Source of the DNA: Draconibacterium mangrovi
GTDB taxonomy: Bacteria; Bacteroidota; Bacteroidia; Bacteroidales; Prolixibacteraceae
Reading direction: 5' to 3'
NCBI RefSeq assembly: GCF_010586825.1
Contig: NZ_JAAAGB010000002.1
Location: 62,001 to 126,000 of the forward strand
Length of the DNA stretch: 64,000 bases
In this document: piece by piece, positions 34,970-44,936 of the stretch
How positions within the stretch are numbered: position 1 is the stretch's first letter
Layout of the letters: each line of letters starts with the position of its first letter
The notes under the pieces: model-generated
Seen by the model: only the letters and a program-made list of their open reading frames with translations
Databases searched by the model: none
Told to the model about the DNA's origin: nothing
Position numbers and translations under genes: made by a program

Positions 34970-36307
34970 GTGAAAGGATTGGTAGCCATATTAGGAGGAG
35001 GCGAAAGCGGCGTTGGAGCAGCCATTCTTGCACAAAAACAAGGATACGATGTATTTGTGTCCGACCTTGGAAAAATCAAGGAAAAATACAAAGACGTTCT
35101 TTCAAATTATAAGATCGGTTTTGAAGAAGGCCATCATTCAGAAGGAAAAATTTTAGGAGCCGAACTGGTAGTAAAAAGCCCGGGAATTCCGGAAACAGCA
35201 CCGCTGGTTAAGCAGCTAAAAGAGCAAGGCACACCGGTGATTTCGGAAATTGAATTTGGCGGGCGTTTTACGTCGGCTAAAACCATTTGTATTACCGGAA
35301 GCAACGGCAAAACAACTACCACTTTGCTAACCTACCATATTCTGCAAAAAGCAGGATTGAATGTTGGCCTGGCAGGAAACGTTGGTAAAAGCTTTGCGTG
35401 GCAGGTGGCCGAAGAGAATTTTGATGTATACGTAATCGAGTTAAGCAGTTTTCAGCTCGACGGAATGTACGAATTCAAAGCCGATGTAACAGTGTTGATG
35501 AACATCACACCGGATCATTTAGATCGTTATGGCTATGATATGCAGAACTACATCGATTCAAAATTCCGGATTCTTCAAAATCAAACATCAGATGACTACT
35601 TCGTTTATTGTGCCGACGACGAAGTGATTCAAAAAGAAATACAAAAAAGAGAGATAAAACCTGTTCAACTTCCTTTTGGGTTGGGAGAGGCTGCCGGGCC
35701 TGGAGCAGGTGTGAGAGACAATCGGATAATTATCAACTTTAATCAAAATCAATTCAGCATGTCGATACTGGATTTATCTTTACAGGGGAAACACAATACC
35801 TACAACAGCATGGCCGCAGGCATTGCAAGCATGGTATTCAAAATCAGGGATGAACAATTAAGAGAAAGCCTTTCGGATTTTACAGGTGTTGAACACCGTT
35901 TGGAGCGCTTTCTTAAAGTTCATGGCATCGAGTTTATCAACGACTCGAAAGCGACGAACGTAAATTCATCGTGGTATGCGTTGGAAAGTGTACACAAACC
36001 GGTGATTTGGATTGCCGGCGGAGTGGACAAAGGCAATGATTACACCATGTTGCAGGGGCTGGTTACGAACAAAGTAAAAGCCATTGTTTGTCTGGGTAAA
36101 AACAATGCCAAGCTGCACGAAGCTTTTGGCGATTGTGTTGCCGACATTGTAGATGCATCAAGCATGGAAGAGGCAGTGAAAGCTGCTTATTACCTGGCCC
36201 GAAATGGCGACACTGTGCTTTTATCGCCGGCGTGCGCAAGTTTCGATCTATTTGAGAATTACGAAGACAGAGGAAATCAATTTAAAAAAGAAGTAAGGAA
36301 TTTGTAA
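34970..36307 (+). CDS. murD: UDP-MurNAc-L-alanine:D-glutamate ligase
   Basis: 445 residues from a GTG start one base after the mraY stop. It has the N-terminal Rossmann loop LGGGESGVGAAILAQ, the ATP loop ITGSNGKTTTTLLTYH (about 107), NITPDHLDRY and FINDSKATNVNS (about 322). It adds D-Glu to UDP-MurNAc-L-Ala. Its TAA overlaps the ftsW ATG by one base. Confidence 0.95.
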   Translation: MKGLVAILGGGESGVGAAILAQKQGYDVFVSDLGKIKEKYKDVLSNYKIGFEEGHHSEGKILGAELVVKSPGIPETAPLVKQLKEQGTPVISEIEFGGRFTSAKTICITGSNGKTTTTLLTYHILQKAGLNVGLAGNVGKSFAWQVAEENFDVYVIELSSFQLDGMYEFKADVTVLMNITPDHLDRYGYDMQNYIDSKFRILQNQTSDDYFVYCADDEVIQKEIQKREIKPVQLPFGLGEAAGPGAGVRDNRIIINFNQNQFSMSILDLSLQGKHNTYNSMAAGIASMVFKIRDEQLRESLSDFTGVEHRLERFLKVHGIEFINDSKATNVNSSWYALESVHKPVIWIAGGVDKGNDYTMLQGLVTNKVKAIVCLGKNNAKLHEAFGDCVADIVDASSMEEAVKAAYYLARNGDTVLLSPACASFDLFENYEDRGNQFKKEVRNL

Positions 36308-37530
36308 TGCAACATTCCATTCTGAAATTATTTAAGGGCGACCGCGTGCTTTGGATGGTGCTGATGCTGTTATCGGTGTTGTCGCTGCTTATCGTGTACA
36401 GTTCAACGGGTGCACTGGCCTATCGTGTGGCTCAGGGAAACACCTTAAAATACCTTTTTCGTCAGGTAGTATTTCTGGGTACAGGAATTGGGGTTATTTT
36501 ATTAATGGTAAATGTTTTACCCATAAAATTATACTCGAAACTGGCGTGGTGGGCTTTGCTGGCAAGTATCGGCTTTTTACTTTTTTCCATTGCCATGCGC
36601 GGAACATCGTTTGTTTCTTCCAGCGGACGTACACTTAATTTTTGGGGTGCAACATTTCAGCCGGCCGAAATGGCTAAGATTTCACTCGTCTTATTCTCAG
36701 CCAAAATTTTAGGAAAACGCCAAAAAACAAAAGGCGACTTGTGGGAAGCATTTAAGAAGATAATATTTTATACAGCTATTGTTTGTGGTTTGATTTTTAT
36801 ATCCGATTTCTCAACCTCGGCATTGCTTTTCGCAACCATCATGACGATGATGTTTTGTGGGCGTATTCCATTAAAATATTTGTTTTCACTAGTTGGTATT
36901 GGGATCGCTTTGGTAGTAACAATCTATTTTACTGCCGATCTTTTGCCGGATAGTATTGGCCGTGTGCATACCATAAAAGGACGGATCGAACGTTTTATAA
37001 ATCCTCCGCCACCGGAAGCATCGCAGGGAATTACACAGGCCGACTATGCCAAGCTGGCCATTTATTCAGGCGGAATAATTGGAAAAGGTCCCGGCCATTC
37101 TGATGTAAGTAATTACATGGCCGCTGCGTACAACGATTTTATTTTTGCCATAATCGTTGAAGAATATGGTTTGTTGGGCGGTATTGCGGTAATTATGCTT
37201 TTCCTGATTTTCTTTTTCAGGGGAGTCGTGATTGTAAGACGGGCCACCCGGACGTTTCCGGCATTTATGGTAATTGGACTAACATTGGTACTGGTCTTTC
37301 AGGCCATGATAAATATAGGTGTTTCAAGTGGTGCGTTACCTGTAACCGGGCAGCCACTGCCATGGATTAGTCTTGGAGGAACATCGCTGTTGTTTACTTC
37401 GCTGGCTTTTGGCTTAATTCTTAGTGTGAGTCACCAAAATCAGCAGGACAAAGAAGTAGTGGAGCAACCGATTATGATTAAAGCTCCTGATGAAGATTAC
37501 GAAATAGAGAATGATGCAGTCAATGACTGA
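36307..37530 (+). CDS. ftsW: septal peptidoglycan polymerase FtsW
   Basis: 407 residues of the SEDS family with about ten membrane helices. SSGRTLNFWGATFQPAEMAK (about 101) and PVTGQPLPWISLGGTSLL near 345 are the usual motifs. It polymerises lipid II with FtsI at the septum. The cytoplasmic tail is acidic. A 77-base gap follows before murG, the longest inside the cluster, which could hold a secondary promoter. Confidence 0.94.
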   Translation: MQHSILKLFKGDRVLWMVLMLLSVLSLLIVYSSTGALAYRVAQGNTLKYLFRQVVFLGTGIGVILLMVNVLPIKLYSKLAWWALLASIGFLLFSIAMRGTSFVSSSGRTLNFWGATFQPAEMAKISLVLFSAKILGKRQKTKGDLWEAFKKIIFYTAIVCGLIFISDFSTSALLFATIMTMMFCGRIPLKYLFSLVGIGIALVVTIYFTADLLPDSIGRVHTIKGRIERFINPPPPEASQGITQADYAKLAIYSGGIIGKGPGHSDVSNYMAAAYNDFIFAIIVEEYGLLGGIAVIMLFLIFFFRGVVIVRRATRTFPAFMVIGLTLVLVFQAMINIGVSSGALPVTGQPLPWISLGGTSLLFTSLAFGLILSVSHQNQQDKEVVEQPIMIKAPDEDYEIENDAVND

Positions 37531-37607
37531 AATAATAAGTGAGTAATATTGGAGCATAAATGAATTTTTATCTCACCCAAGATCGGGGAATATAAAAATT
37601 GCGATAG

Positions 37608-38714
37608 ATGAAACAAAAGATAAATAAAGCCATAATTAGCGGAGGTGGTACCGGGGGGCATATTTTCCCGGCGCTGGCCATTGCCAACGAAATTAAAAAG
37701 CGCAATCCCGACGCTGACATTTTATTTGTTGGTGCCGAAGACCGGATGGAAATGGAGAAAGTGCCTGCCGCCGGTTATGAAATTATTGGCTTGCCGGTGA
37801 TGGGATTTCCACGGAAGCCCAGCATGAAAATGATTACGTTCTTTAAAAAGCTTCGCCAGAGTTCGAAGCTGGCGAAAAAGATTGTAGCCGATTTTAAACC
37901 TGAAGTAGCGATTGGAGTTGGTGGTTATGCCAGCGGTCCGTTGTTAAGGGCGGCTGCAAAAGCTAAGGTGCCGTGTTTAATTCAGGAACAGAATTCGTAT
38001 GCCGGAATTACCAATAAACTCTTGAGCAAAAAGGTAAATTCCATTTGTGTGGCTTACGATAAAATGGATCGCTTCTTTCCGGCCAAAAAACTGATTTTTA
38101 CAGGAAATCCTGTACGCGAAAATTTGACCGAAAAGCAAAACAGAAAAGAAGCTTTTGAGTTTTTTAAAGTAAACGAGGAAGATAAAATTATATTGATTGT
38201 TGGCGGTAGTCTTGGTGCACGTTCAGTAAACCAGGCTGTGCTGAAAAATATTAAGGAAATTGAAGCTTCGGGTGTTCAGGTGATCTGGCAAACCGGGGCG
38301 TATTATTACGATAAAATTCAGGAAGAACTAAAAGAGACAAAACCGAAAAACCTGCAGATCCACAAGTTTATAACACGCATGGATCTGGCTTACGAAGTGG
38401 CGGATTTGGTGATTTCGAGAGCAGGAGCAGGAACCATTTCGGAGTTGTGTTTGGTTGGAAAAGCATCGATTTTGGTGCCGTCGCCAAATGTTTCGGAAGA
38501 CCATCAAACAAAAAATGCGATGGCTTTGGTAGAGCAGGATGCCGCATTAATGGTGCGCGATGATGAGATTAACGAGAAATTATTCCCGTTGGCTTTTGAG
38601 GTGGTGAAAGATGAAGCGCATTGCAATGCGTTGGCAGCAAAAAGTAAAGAGCTGGCCAAACCTGATGCTACCAAACAAATAGTTGATGAAGTAGAAAAAT
38701 TAGTGAGACAATAG
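37608..38714 (+). CDS. murG: lipid II synthase MurG
   Basis: 368 residues. The N-terminal GGGTGGHIFPALAIA (about 11) binds the lipid I phosphates. VGGYASGPLLRAA and the UDP-GlcNAc region RAGAGTISELCLVGK (about 270) are present. It adds GlcNAc to lipid I on the inner membrane face. murC follows after one base. Confidence 0.95.
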   Translation: MKQKINKAIISGGGTGGHIFPALAIANEIKKRNPDADILFVGAEDRMEMEKVPAAGYEIIGLPVMGFPRKPSMKMITFFKKLRQSSKLAKKIVADFKPEVAIGVGGYASGPLLRAAAKAKVPCLIQEQNSYAGITNKLLSKKVNSICVAYDKMDRFFPAKKLIFTGNPVRENLTEKQNRKEAFEFFKVNEEDKIILIVGGSLGARSVNQAVLKNIKEIEASGVQVIWQTGAYYYDKIQEELKETKPKNLQIHKFITRMDLAYEVADLVISRAGAGTISELCLVGKASILVPSPNVSEDHQTKNAMALVEQDAALMVRDDEINEKLFPLAFEVVKDEAHCNALAAKSKELAKPDATKQIVDEVEKLVRQ

Positions 38715-38715
38715 A

Positions 38716-40104
38716 ATGGACAACATTCAGAAAATAAAGAATGTATATTTCCTTGGGATAGGAGGAATAGGGATGAGTGCGCTGGCCCGTTATTTTAAAT
38801 TTTCAGGGCGCAATGTGGCAGGATACGATCGCACACCAACGGCACTGACCGACGCTCTTCAGAAAGAGGGAATCGATGTGCACTTTGATGACGATATCAG
38901 AAATATTCCGTCGAAATGGAATCCGGCAGAAACCATTGCTGTTTACACACCGGCTTTGCCCGACGAGCATAAAGAACTGAATTGGTTTAAAAGCCAGCCA
39001 ATCGGTTTATTTAAGCGGGCGAAAGTTTTGGGCATGATCTGCAACGAGCGAAAGGGAATTGCTGTTTCCGGTACTCACGGAAAGACGACAACAAGTACCA
39101 TTGTTACCAATATTCTGAGTAAAACGGAGCAAGGATGCGGCGCATTTTTGGGCGGTATATCAAAGAATTTTAGAAGTAATCTGGTGTTGCCTGAAAACGA
39201 TTCGCCATGGATTGTCGCAGAAGCCGATGAGTTCGACCGTTCGTTTTTGCACTTGAAACCACAATTGGCACTGGTAACTTCGGTTGATGCCGACCATTTG
39301 GATATTTATGGCGAAAAGGAAAAGATCGTTGAGTCGTTTGAGAAATTTATTTCGCAGATCCGTCCCGATGGAAGTTTGGTGATAAAAGAAGGAGTAGATT
39401 TGGATACTTCGAAAACCGAAGCAAAAGTTTATTCCTACTCGCTAAAAGGTAAAACGGATTTTGCAGCATTAAATCTGCAGCTGAATTCGGAAACGGGTTT
39501 TTATTCGTTCGATTTAAAAACTCCGGATGGAATTATTGCCAACTGTAAAATGAATTATCCGGGGCTGGTAAACGTAGAAAATACGGTTGGAGCCAGTGCT
39601 TTGGCCTGGTTGGCCGGTGCATCGGCGAACGCTATAAAGGCAGGTATTGAGGATTACGAGGGCGTGGCACGTCGTTTTGATATTCGCTACCGTTCGGAGA
39701 ATCGGATTTACATCGATGATTATGCACATCACCCAGCGGAATTAGAGGCATTTATAACTTCGGTTAGAGCTTTGTTTCCTGATAAGAAGGTGACCGGAAT
39801 TTTTCAGCCTCACCTGTTTTCGCGCACCAAAGATTTTGCGCCTGAGTTTGCACAAAGTCTGGATTTGCTGGACAAAGCTATTCTTATTCCGCTTTACCCG
39901 GCTCGCGAAGAACCAATTCCCGGCGTTTCATCAGCTATCATCTACAAAGAAATGAAGCTGGAGAACCGGACGCTGGCCGAACGCGATGAGGTACTGAAAA
40001 TACTAAAATCGGACCCGAACGAAATTGTACTCACAATGGGTGCCGGCGATATAGACCGAATGGTGGAGAGTATAATTGAACTGTTGGAAAGTAAAGAAAA
40101 ATGA
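38716..40104 (+). CDS. murC: UDP-MurNAc:L-alanine ligase
   Basis: 462 residues starting MDNIQKIKNVYFLGIGGIGM, with the ATP loop VSGTHGKTTTSTIV near 117, EADEFDRSF near 175 and IDDYAHHPAELEAF near 336. It starts the pentapeptide side chain. Its last four bases overlap the ftsQ start (ATGA). Confidence 0.95.
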   Translation: MDNIQKIKNVYFLGIGGIGMSALARYFKFSGRNVAGYDRTPTALTDALQKEGIDVHFDDDIRNIPSKWNPAETIAVYTPALPDEHKELNWFKSQPIGLFKRAKVLGMICNERKGIAVSGTHGKTTTSTIVTNILSKTEQGCGAFLGGISKNFRSNLVLPENDSPWIVAEADEFDRSFLHLKPQLALVTSVDADHLDIYGEKEKIVESFEKFISQIRPDGSLVIKEGVDLDTSKTEAKVYSYSLKGKTDFAALNLQLNSETGFYSFDLKTPDGIIANCKMNYPGLVNVENTVGASALAWLAGASANAIKAGIEDYEGVARRFDIRYRSENRIYIDDYAHHPAELEAFITSVRALFPDKKVTGIFQPHLFSRTKDFAPEFAQSLDLLDKAILIPLYPAREEPIPGVSSAIIYKEMKLENRTLAERDEVLKILKSDPNEIVLTMGAGDIDRMVESIIELLESKEK

Positions 40105-40853
40105 TAAAGAAGTTTGCAAAAATAGGCGGTTTGTTGGTGTTGCTGGTATTTCTACTGGTAACATTGTCATTTACTTCACTGAAGTATAATCACGTCAATT
40201 GCAACGATATTCAGGTGAATTATAATCCGGAGGAAGTTATAAAAGTAAATCGCACGGAACTGATAAATCTGGTGAAGTCGATCGATAAAGATATAATAGG
40301 GAAGGATTTTGACAGTATAAATACAGTGCAAATTGAGCAGGCGGTTGAAAAGCATGAAGCGATATTGAAAGCCGAGGTTTATAAAGTTGTTACCCGCACC
40401 GACAGTGCTACTTTTAGGGGTGTGCTGGCCATCAATCTGAAACACCGGAAACCGGTGATACGCGTTTTTTCTGATAAAGGAAATTATTACCTCGATGAGT
40501 TTGGTGGTAAAATTCCGGTGTCGACAAATTATGCGGCAAACGTGCTCGTTGCCACCGGAGATATCAGTGAAGAGTTTGCAAAAGAAACACTTTTGCCATG
40601 TGTTTTAACGATAGAGAGCGACGAATTCTGGAATGCACAAATTGAGCAGATTCATGTGCAAAAAGATGGCGACGTGCTGTTGATTCCCCTGGTTGGCGAT
40701 CATACCATTGAGTTTGGTACGCTGGAGAATTACGAGGAGAAGTTGCGGAATATGAAAGCTTTTTACAAGCAGATTATGGCAAAGAATAATTGGAATAAAT
40801 ACAAAACGATCAGTTTAAAATATAAAGATCAGGTAATAGCAAAAAGAAGGTAA
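40101..40853 (+). CDS. ftsQ: FtsQ-like divisome protein
   Basis: 250 residues with a short cytoplasmic N-terminus, one transmembrane helix (about 8-28, GGLLVLLVFLLVTLSF) and a periplasmic part with the POTRA-like beginning YNPEEVIKVNRTELINLV. Sequence similarity in FtsQ is low, but position between murC and ftsA and the topology make the call solid. It recruits FtsL and DivIC. It overlaps murC by four bases. Confidence 0.88.
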   Translation: MIKKFAKIGGLLVLLVFLLVTLSFTSLKYNHVNCNDIQVNYNPEEVIKVNRTELINLVKSIDKDIIGKDFDSINTVQIEQAVEKHEAILKAEVYKVVTRTDSATFRGVLAINLKHRKPVIRVFSDKGNYYLDEFGGKIPVSTNYAANVLVATGDISEEFAKETLLPCVLTIESDEFWNAQIEQIHVQKDGDVLLIPLVGDHTIEFGTLENYEEKLRNMKAFYKQIMAKNNWNKYKTISLKYKDQVIAKRR

Positions 40854-40855
40854 TT

Positions 40856-42139
40856 ATGGCTTCAAGAACAAATCTTTCAGTTGTTATCGACATGGGAACC
40901 TCAAAAATGGTTGCGCTTGCAGGCCAGGCAACAGCCGAGGGGAAAATGGAAATACTGGGTACTGCCCAGGTGCCGTCAAAAGGCATAAAAAGAGGAATGA
41001 TTTTTAATCTTGCAGATGCGACGGAGTCCATCACTGCAGTGTTGGAACAGTTGGATGCACAGCTCGAAGATGAAATCACGGTTGTTGATGTGGCGTACGC
41101 CGGAAAACGTATGCGAACCATCGATTACAAAGCTTCGCGTTTTACCGGCGAAGGTGGCGTGGTAACCAGTCTCGATATTGACGAGTTGTACAATGAAGCG
41201 AAAAGCCTGAAGATCAAAAATGATTACCGTATTCTGAAAGTTATTCCAACTTCGTTTATTATCGACGATGAAACGGAGGAACTAAAACCTGTTGGAGCCA
41301 CAGGGAAAAAGATTGAAGCCCGTTACAAGCTGGTGATTATGCCTGATCAGGAATACCAGATTCTGAACCGCGTTTTGGAAAGTGTTGGTGTTGAACTAGG
41401 CGAAGTTTTCCACTCGTCGCTGGCACTGGCAGAAGCCGCGCTTTCAAAACCTGAAAAGGAAATGGGTGGTGTGGTACTCGATATTGGTGCCGGAACTACC
41501 AATCTGGCTATTTACTACGAAAACGCACTGGTACACACGGCTGTAATTCCGTTTGCCGGAGCAGTTATTACCAACGATTTAAAAGTGGGCTGTTCTACAT
41601 TCCTTGAAAAAGCAGAGTTGCTAAAAGTACGCTACGGACAAGCCTTGGGCGACCAGATTAAAACTGAGGACACCGTAACCATTGCCAAAAATAATGGCTG
41701 GGAACCAAAAGAAATTACCATTCGTAGTTTGGCGTATATTATCCAGGCGCGATTGGAAGAGATTGTAGATTGTGTAGTTACCGAGATCGAAAGATCGGGT
41801 GTTGCCGATCGTTTGGGAACCGGAATTGTTCTGGCCGGAGGAACCTCAAATCTGGGGCACATTATTACGCTGGTAAAATTTCATACCGGTTTAGATGCAC
41901 GCAGAGCACACCCGGTAATTCTTCCTGCAAATCGTAGGGAAGAAGCAAAAAATCCGGCATTTCTAACGGCTTTGGGAGCGTTAAAACTTTCGATAGCTCA
42001 AAATGTTGGAGAAGAAAGAACATTGCCCGAGCCAAAAGTGCATCGGAACGGACGTGGTTTAATGACCAATGTTAAAGGAGCTTTGCAAAGTGCGATCAAC
42101 TTTTTTGGCGACGACAACGATGATCTTGAATTCAATTAA
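40856..42139 (+). CDS. ftsA: cell division protein FtsA
   Basis: 427 residues, actin-like fold. The phosphate loop VVIDMGTSKMVALAG is near 8, the second VVLDIGAGTTNLAIYY near 206 and GIVLAGGTSNLGHI near 322. The tail (about 400-427: MTNVKGALQSAINFF) is an amphipathic membrane anchor. It links the Z ring to the membrane and binds the FtsZ C-terminal peptide, here most probably that of the second ftsZ. It is two bases after ftsQ. Confidence 0.94.
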   Translation: MASRTNLSVVIDMGTSKMVALAGQATAEGKMEILGTAQVPSKGIKRGMIFNLADATESITAVLEQLDAQLEDEITVVDVAYAGKRMRTIDYKASRFTGEGGVVTSLDIDELYNEAKSLKIKNDYRILKVIPTSFIIDDETEELKPVGATGKKIEARYKLVIMPDQEYQILNRVLESVGVELGEVFHSSLALAEAALSKPEKEMGGVVLDIGAGTTNLAIYYENALVHTAVIPFAGAVITNDLKVGCSTFLEKAELLKVRYGQALGDQIKTEDTVTIAKNNGWEPKEITIRSLAYIIQARLEEIVDCVVTEIERSGVADRLGTGIVLAGGTSNLGHIITLVKFHTGLDARRAHPVILPANRREEAKNPAFLTALGALKLSIAQNVGEERTLPEPKVHRNGRGLMTNVKGALQSAINFFGDDNDDLEFN

Positions 42140-42150
42140 AACAAAAAGAT

Positions 42151-43506
42151 ATGACCGAAGAATTAGCAAATTTTCAATTTCCGAAGGCAGCATCATCAAT
42201 TATTAAAGTAATTGGAGTTGGCGGTGGTGGTTGCAATGCGGTCAATCACATGTTCGAAGAGGGAATAACAGGTGTTGATTATATCATTTGTAATACCGAT
42301 TCGCAAGCCATGGACAATAGTCCTGTGCCGATTAAAATACAGCTTGGAACCACATTAACAGAAGGGCGGGGCGCCGGAAATAAACCCGAAAGAGGAGCCG
42401 AAGCCGCCCGCGAAAATTACGAAGACCTGAAAAAGGTGCTGGGTGACAATACTAAAATGTTGTTTATCGCGGCAGGAATGGGAGGTGGAACCGGAACCGG
42501 AGCAGCTCCTGTTATTGCAAGTCTGGCCCGCGAACTCGATATATTAACCATTGCGGTGGTAACCATTCCGTCGCCGGCCGAAGGAAACAAACGCCGCGCA
42601 CAGGCACAGGAAGGTATAGATAAAATGGCCGAGTTTGTTGATAGTATGCTGGTGATCAGCAACGACAGGCTGCATCATATTTATGGCGATTTACCCGCAA
42701 GCCAGGCCTTTAAAATGGCCGACAACATTGTGTCAACTGCCGTTAAAGGAGTTGCCGAAATTATTACCGTTCACGGAAATGTAAACATCGACTATACCGA
42801 TGTGGAAACGGTGATGCAAAAGAGCGAGGTGTTTATTATGGGTACCGGTTTTGCCACAGGCGAAGGCCGTGCCATGGATGCCGTGAATGCAGCTCTGGAA
42901 TCGCCATTGTTGGATAGTAACGATATTTACGGAACAAAAAATATACTGCTGAATATTATCTCCGGAAGTGAGGAGATTAGGATTGGAGAGATTGGTGAAA
43001 TTATTGAATCGCTACAGGAAAAAGCTGGTCAGGATGCTGATATTATTTGGGGTAATGGCTACGACGAGCGTCTTGGCGACAAAATTAGTGTGACCATTCT
43101 GGCCACCGGTTTTGATACCAATCCTAACAAAGAATTGCAACCGGAAAAAGAGATTCAAAATTTTGATCTCGACGACGACCTGGAAGATTCAGTTGCCGGG
43201 CAAGAGCCGATGAATGAAACAGCAGAAACAATCTATTCGGATTTATACGAAGAAAAACCATACGAGCCAGAGCAGGAAGAGGAAGAAATAATAATGTTTG
43301 TTCCTCCGCAACCAAAACCAAAAGCCAGGCCAAAATCCAAATCGACAGGTTTTGGCTGGAAGTCAAAGGAAAAGACCAAAACCAGGGAAAAGGCCGAAAA
43401 AAAGAAAGACGAGCCTGTTACTGAATCGAACATCGATAACTGGTTTTATAAAAATTTTGGCAGCAAGATTTTTAATGATGGTGATGAGGATCAACCTCTT
43501 GATTAA
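42151..43506 (+). CDS. ftsZ: FtsZ paralogue 1, without the usual C-terminal peptide
   Basis: 451 residues. The tubulin/FtsZ GTPase core looks intact: GVGGGGCNAVNHM at 22-34, GMGGGTGTGAAP at 109-120 and the catalytic T7 loop NIDYTDVETVM from 212. The tail (about 325-451) is acidic, then rich in Pro and Lys (PPQPKPKARPKSK). It ends in an aromatic segment, SNIDNWFYKNFGSKIF. The common IPAFLRR-like FtsA/ZipA-binding peptide is missing. It sits between ftsA and a second ftsZ. Polymerisation is likely; how it is tethered or bound is not clear. Confidence 0.9.
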   Translation: MTEELANFQFPKAASSIIKVIGVGGGGCNAVNHMFEEGITGVDYIICNTDSQAMDNSPVPIKIQLGTTLTEGRGAGNKPERGAEAARENYEDLKKVLGDNTKMLFIAAGMGGGTGTGAAPVIASLARELDILTIAVVTIPSPAEGNKRRAQAQEGIDKMAEFVDSMLVISNDRLHHIYGDLPASQAFKMADNIVSTAVKGVAEIITVHGNVNIDYTDVETVMQKSEVFIMGTGFATGEGRAMDAVNAALESPLLDSNDIYGTKNILLNIISGSEEIRIGEIGEIIESLQEKAGQDADIIWGNGYDERLGDKISVTILATGFDTNPNKELQPEKEIQNFDLDDDLEDSVAGQEPMNETAETIYSDLYEEKPYEPEQEEEEIIMFVPPQPKPKARPKSKSTGFGWKSKEKTKTREKAEKKKDEPVTESNIDNWFYKNFGSKIFNDGDEDQPLD

Positions 43507-43530
43507 TAACGACAAAACAGGGTGAAGAAA

Positions 43531-44919
43531 ATGGAAGATATGGCTGATTTTGTAATGGAAAAAACTCCTGGTGCCGCGATTAAGGTTATCGGTGTTGGTG
43601 GCGGTGGCGGAAATGCTGTAAACCATATGTTTAAGCATGGAATTCGCGATGTGGATTTTGTTATCTGCAACACCGATGCGCAGGCTATGGAGGCAAGTGC
43701 TATTCGAACTCGTGTACAGCTTGGGGCTTCATTAACCGAAGGGCGAGGAGCCGGTAATAAACCGGAAGTAGGCAGGCAGGCGGCTATTGAAAACATCGAG
43801 GATGTAAAAAAGACCTTGTCGGAAAACACCAAAATGGTATTTGTAACTGCCGGGATGGGCGGAGGAACCGGAACCGGAGCTGCTCCTGTAATTGCACAGT
43901 GCTGTAAAGAGCAGGGATACTTAACTGTGGCTATTGTTACCATTCCGTTCCGTAACGAAGGAAAAAGACGCATAAAACAAGCCTACGAGGGTATTAAGGA
44001 ATTGGCTACTTATGTCGATTCGTTGCTGGTGATCAATAATGAACGTATTCGCGAGATGTTTGGCGATTTTGGAATTTCCGAGGCCTTTGCGAAAGCTGAT
44101 AATGTTTTGTCTACCGCCGCAAAAGGAATTGCCGAAATTATTACCGTACCCGGATATATAAATGTTGACTTTGCCGATGTTGAAACTGTAATGCGGAAAA
44201 GCGGAATGGCGGTTATGGGAACCGGTGTAAGCGACGAAGAAAACCGGGCAGAAGATGCTGTGAGAAAAGCATTAAACTCGCCATTGTTGAATGATAATGA
44301 AATTCGCGGAGCACGAAATATCCTGGTAAATATCAATTCGGGAGCCAAGGAAGTTACCATGGATGAAGTTGGCCGCATTACCGATTATGTGCAAAACATG
44401 GCCGGTTTTGATGCCGATTTGATCTGGGGAAATGGCACCGATGAAAGTCTGGGCGATAAACTGTCGGTAACAGTTATTGCTACCGGATTCCCAACCAGTA
44501 TTATTTCTGAGCTATCGGAGCAAAGCCAGCGAAAAGTGGTTTCGCACACTCTTGAAAAAGAGTCGGTATCGGTTACAAAAAATGTGCATTTCTCAGAGCA
44601 TAAAAACGAAGATAGCAGAAGCCAGTCGACTTTTGAATTTAGTGTGGAGAACAAAAGCGTTAACGATGACGATGAATTTGAATCGTTGTACCCAATAACG
44701 TCGCGCGAAAGAAACAGTGCGGAAAAGGAAATTGACGTTAATGATTACGCTAATCTCAGTGACGACGATGTAGACGAGCTTGAAAATGTACCGGCATTTA
44801 AACGCCGCAATATTCGCATTAACGACCCAAAATACAAACGCGACCGTTCAGGTTATTCCGTGAACCGCGACAACCGTATTTCAGACAGAAACAGTTATCT
44901 TCACGATAATGTAGATTAA
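43531..44919 (+). CDS. ftsZ: FtsZ paralogue 2, with C-terminal conserved peptide
   Basis: 462 residues from the ATG at 43531; a GTG three codons upstream is the alternative. The core motifs are complete: GVGGGGGNAVNHM at 21-33, GMGGGTGTGAAP at 108-119 and NVDFADVETVM from 211. Near the end, ENVPAFKRRN (about 418-427) matches the FtsA-binding peptide of Bacteroidota FtsZ. Unusually it is followed by about 36 mostly basic and polar residues. The start is about 25 bases after the first ftsZ stop, so both are co-transcribed. The two cores are clearly related but diverged, so this is not a recent duplication. Confidence 0.92.
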   Translation: MEDMADFVMEKTPGAAIKVIGVGGGGGNAVNHMFKHGIRDVDFVICNTDAQAMEASAIRTRVQLGASLTEGRGAGNKPEVGRQAAIENIEDVKKTLSENTKMVFVTAGMGGGTGTGAAPVIAQCCKEQGYLTVAIVTIPFRNEGKRRIKQAYEGIKELATYVDSLLVINNERIREMFGDFGISEAFAKADNVLSTAAKGIAEIITVPGYINVDFADVETVMRKSGMAVMGTGVSDEENRAEDAVRKALNSPLLNDNEIRGARNILVNINSGAKEVTMDEVGRITDYVQNMAGFDADLIWGNGTDESLGDKLSVTVIATGFPTSIISELSEQSQRKVVSHTLEKESVSVTKNVHFSEHKNEDSRSQSTFEFSVENKSVNDDDEFESLYPITSRERNSAEKEIDVNDYANLSDDDVDELENVPAFKRRNIRINDPKYKRDRSGYSVNRDNRISDRNSYLHDNVD

Positions 44920-44936
44920 TAAAAAAATTGAATGTT

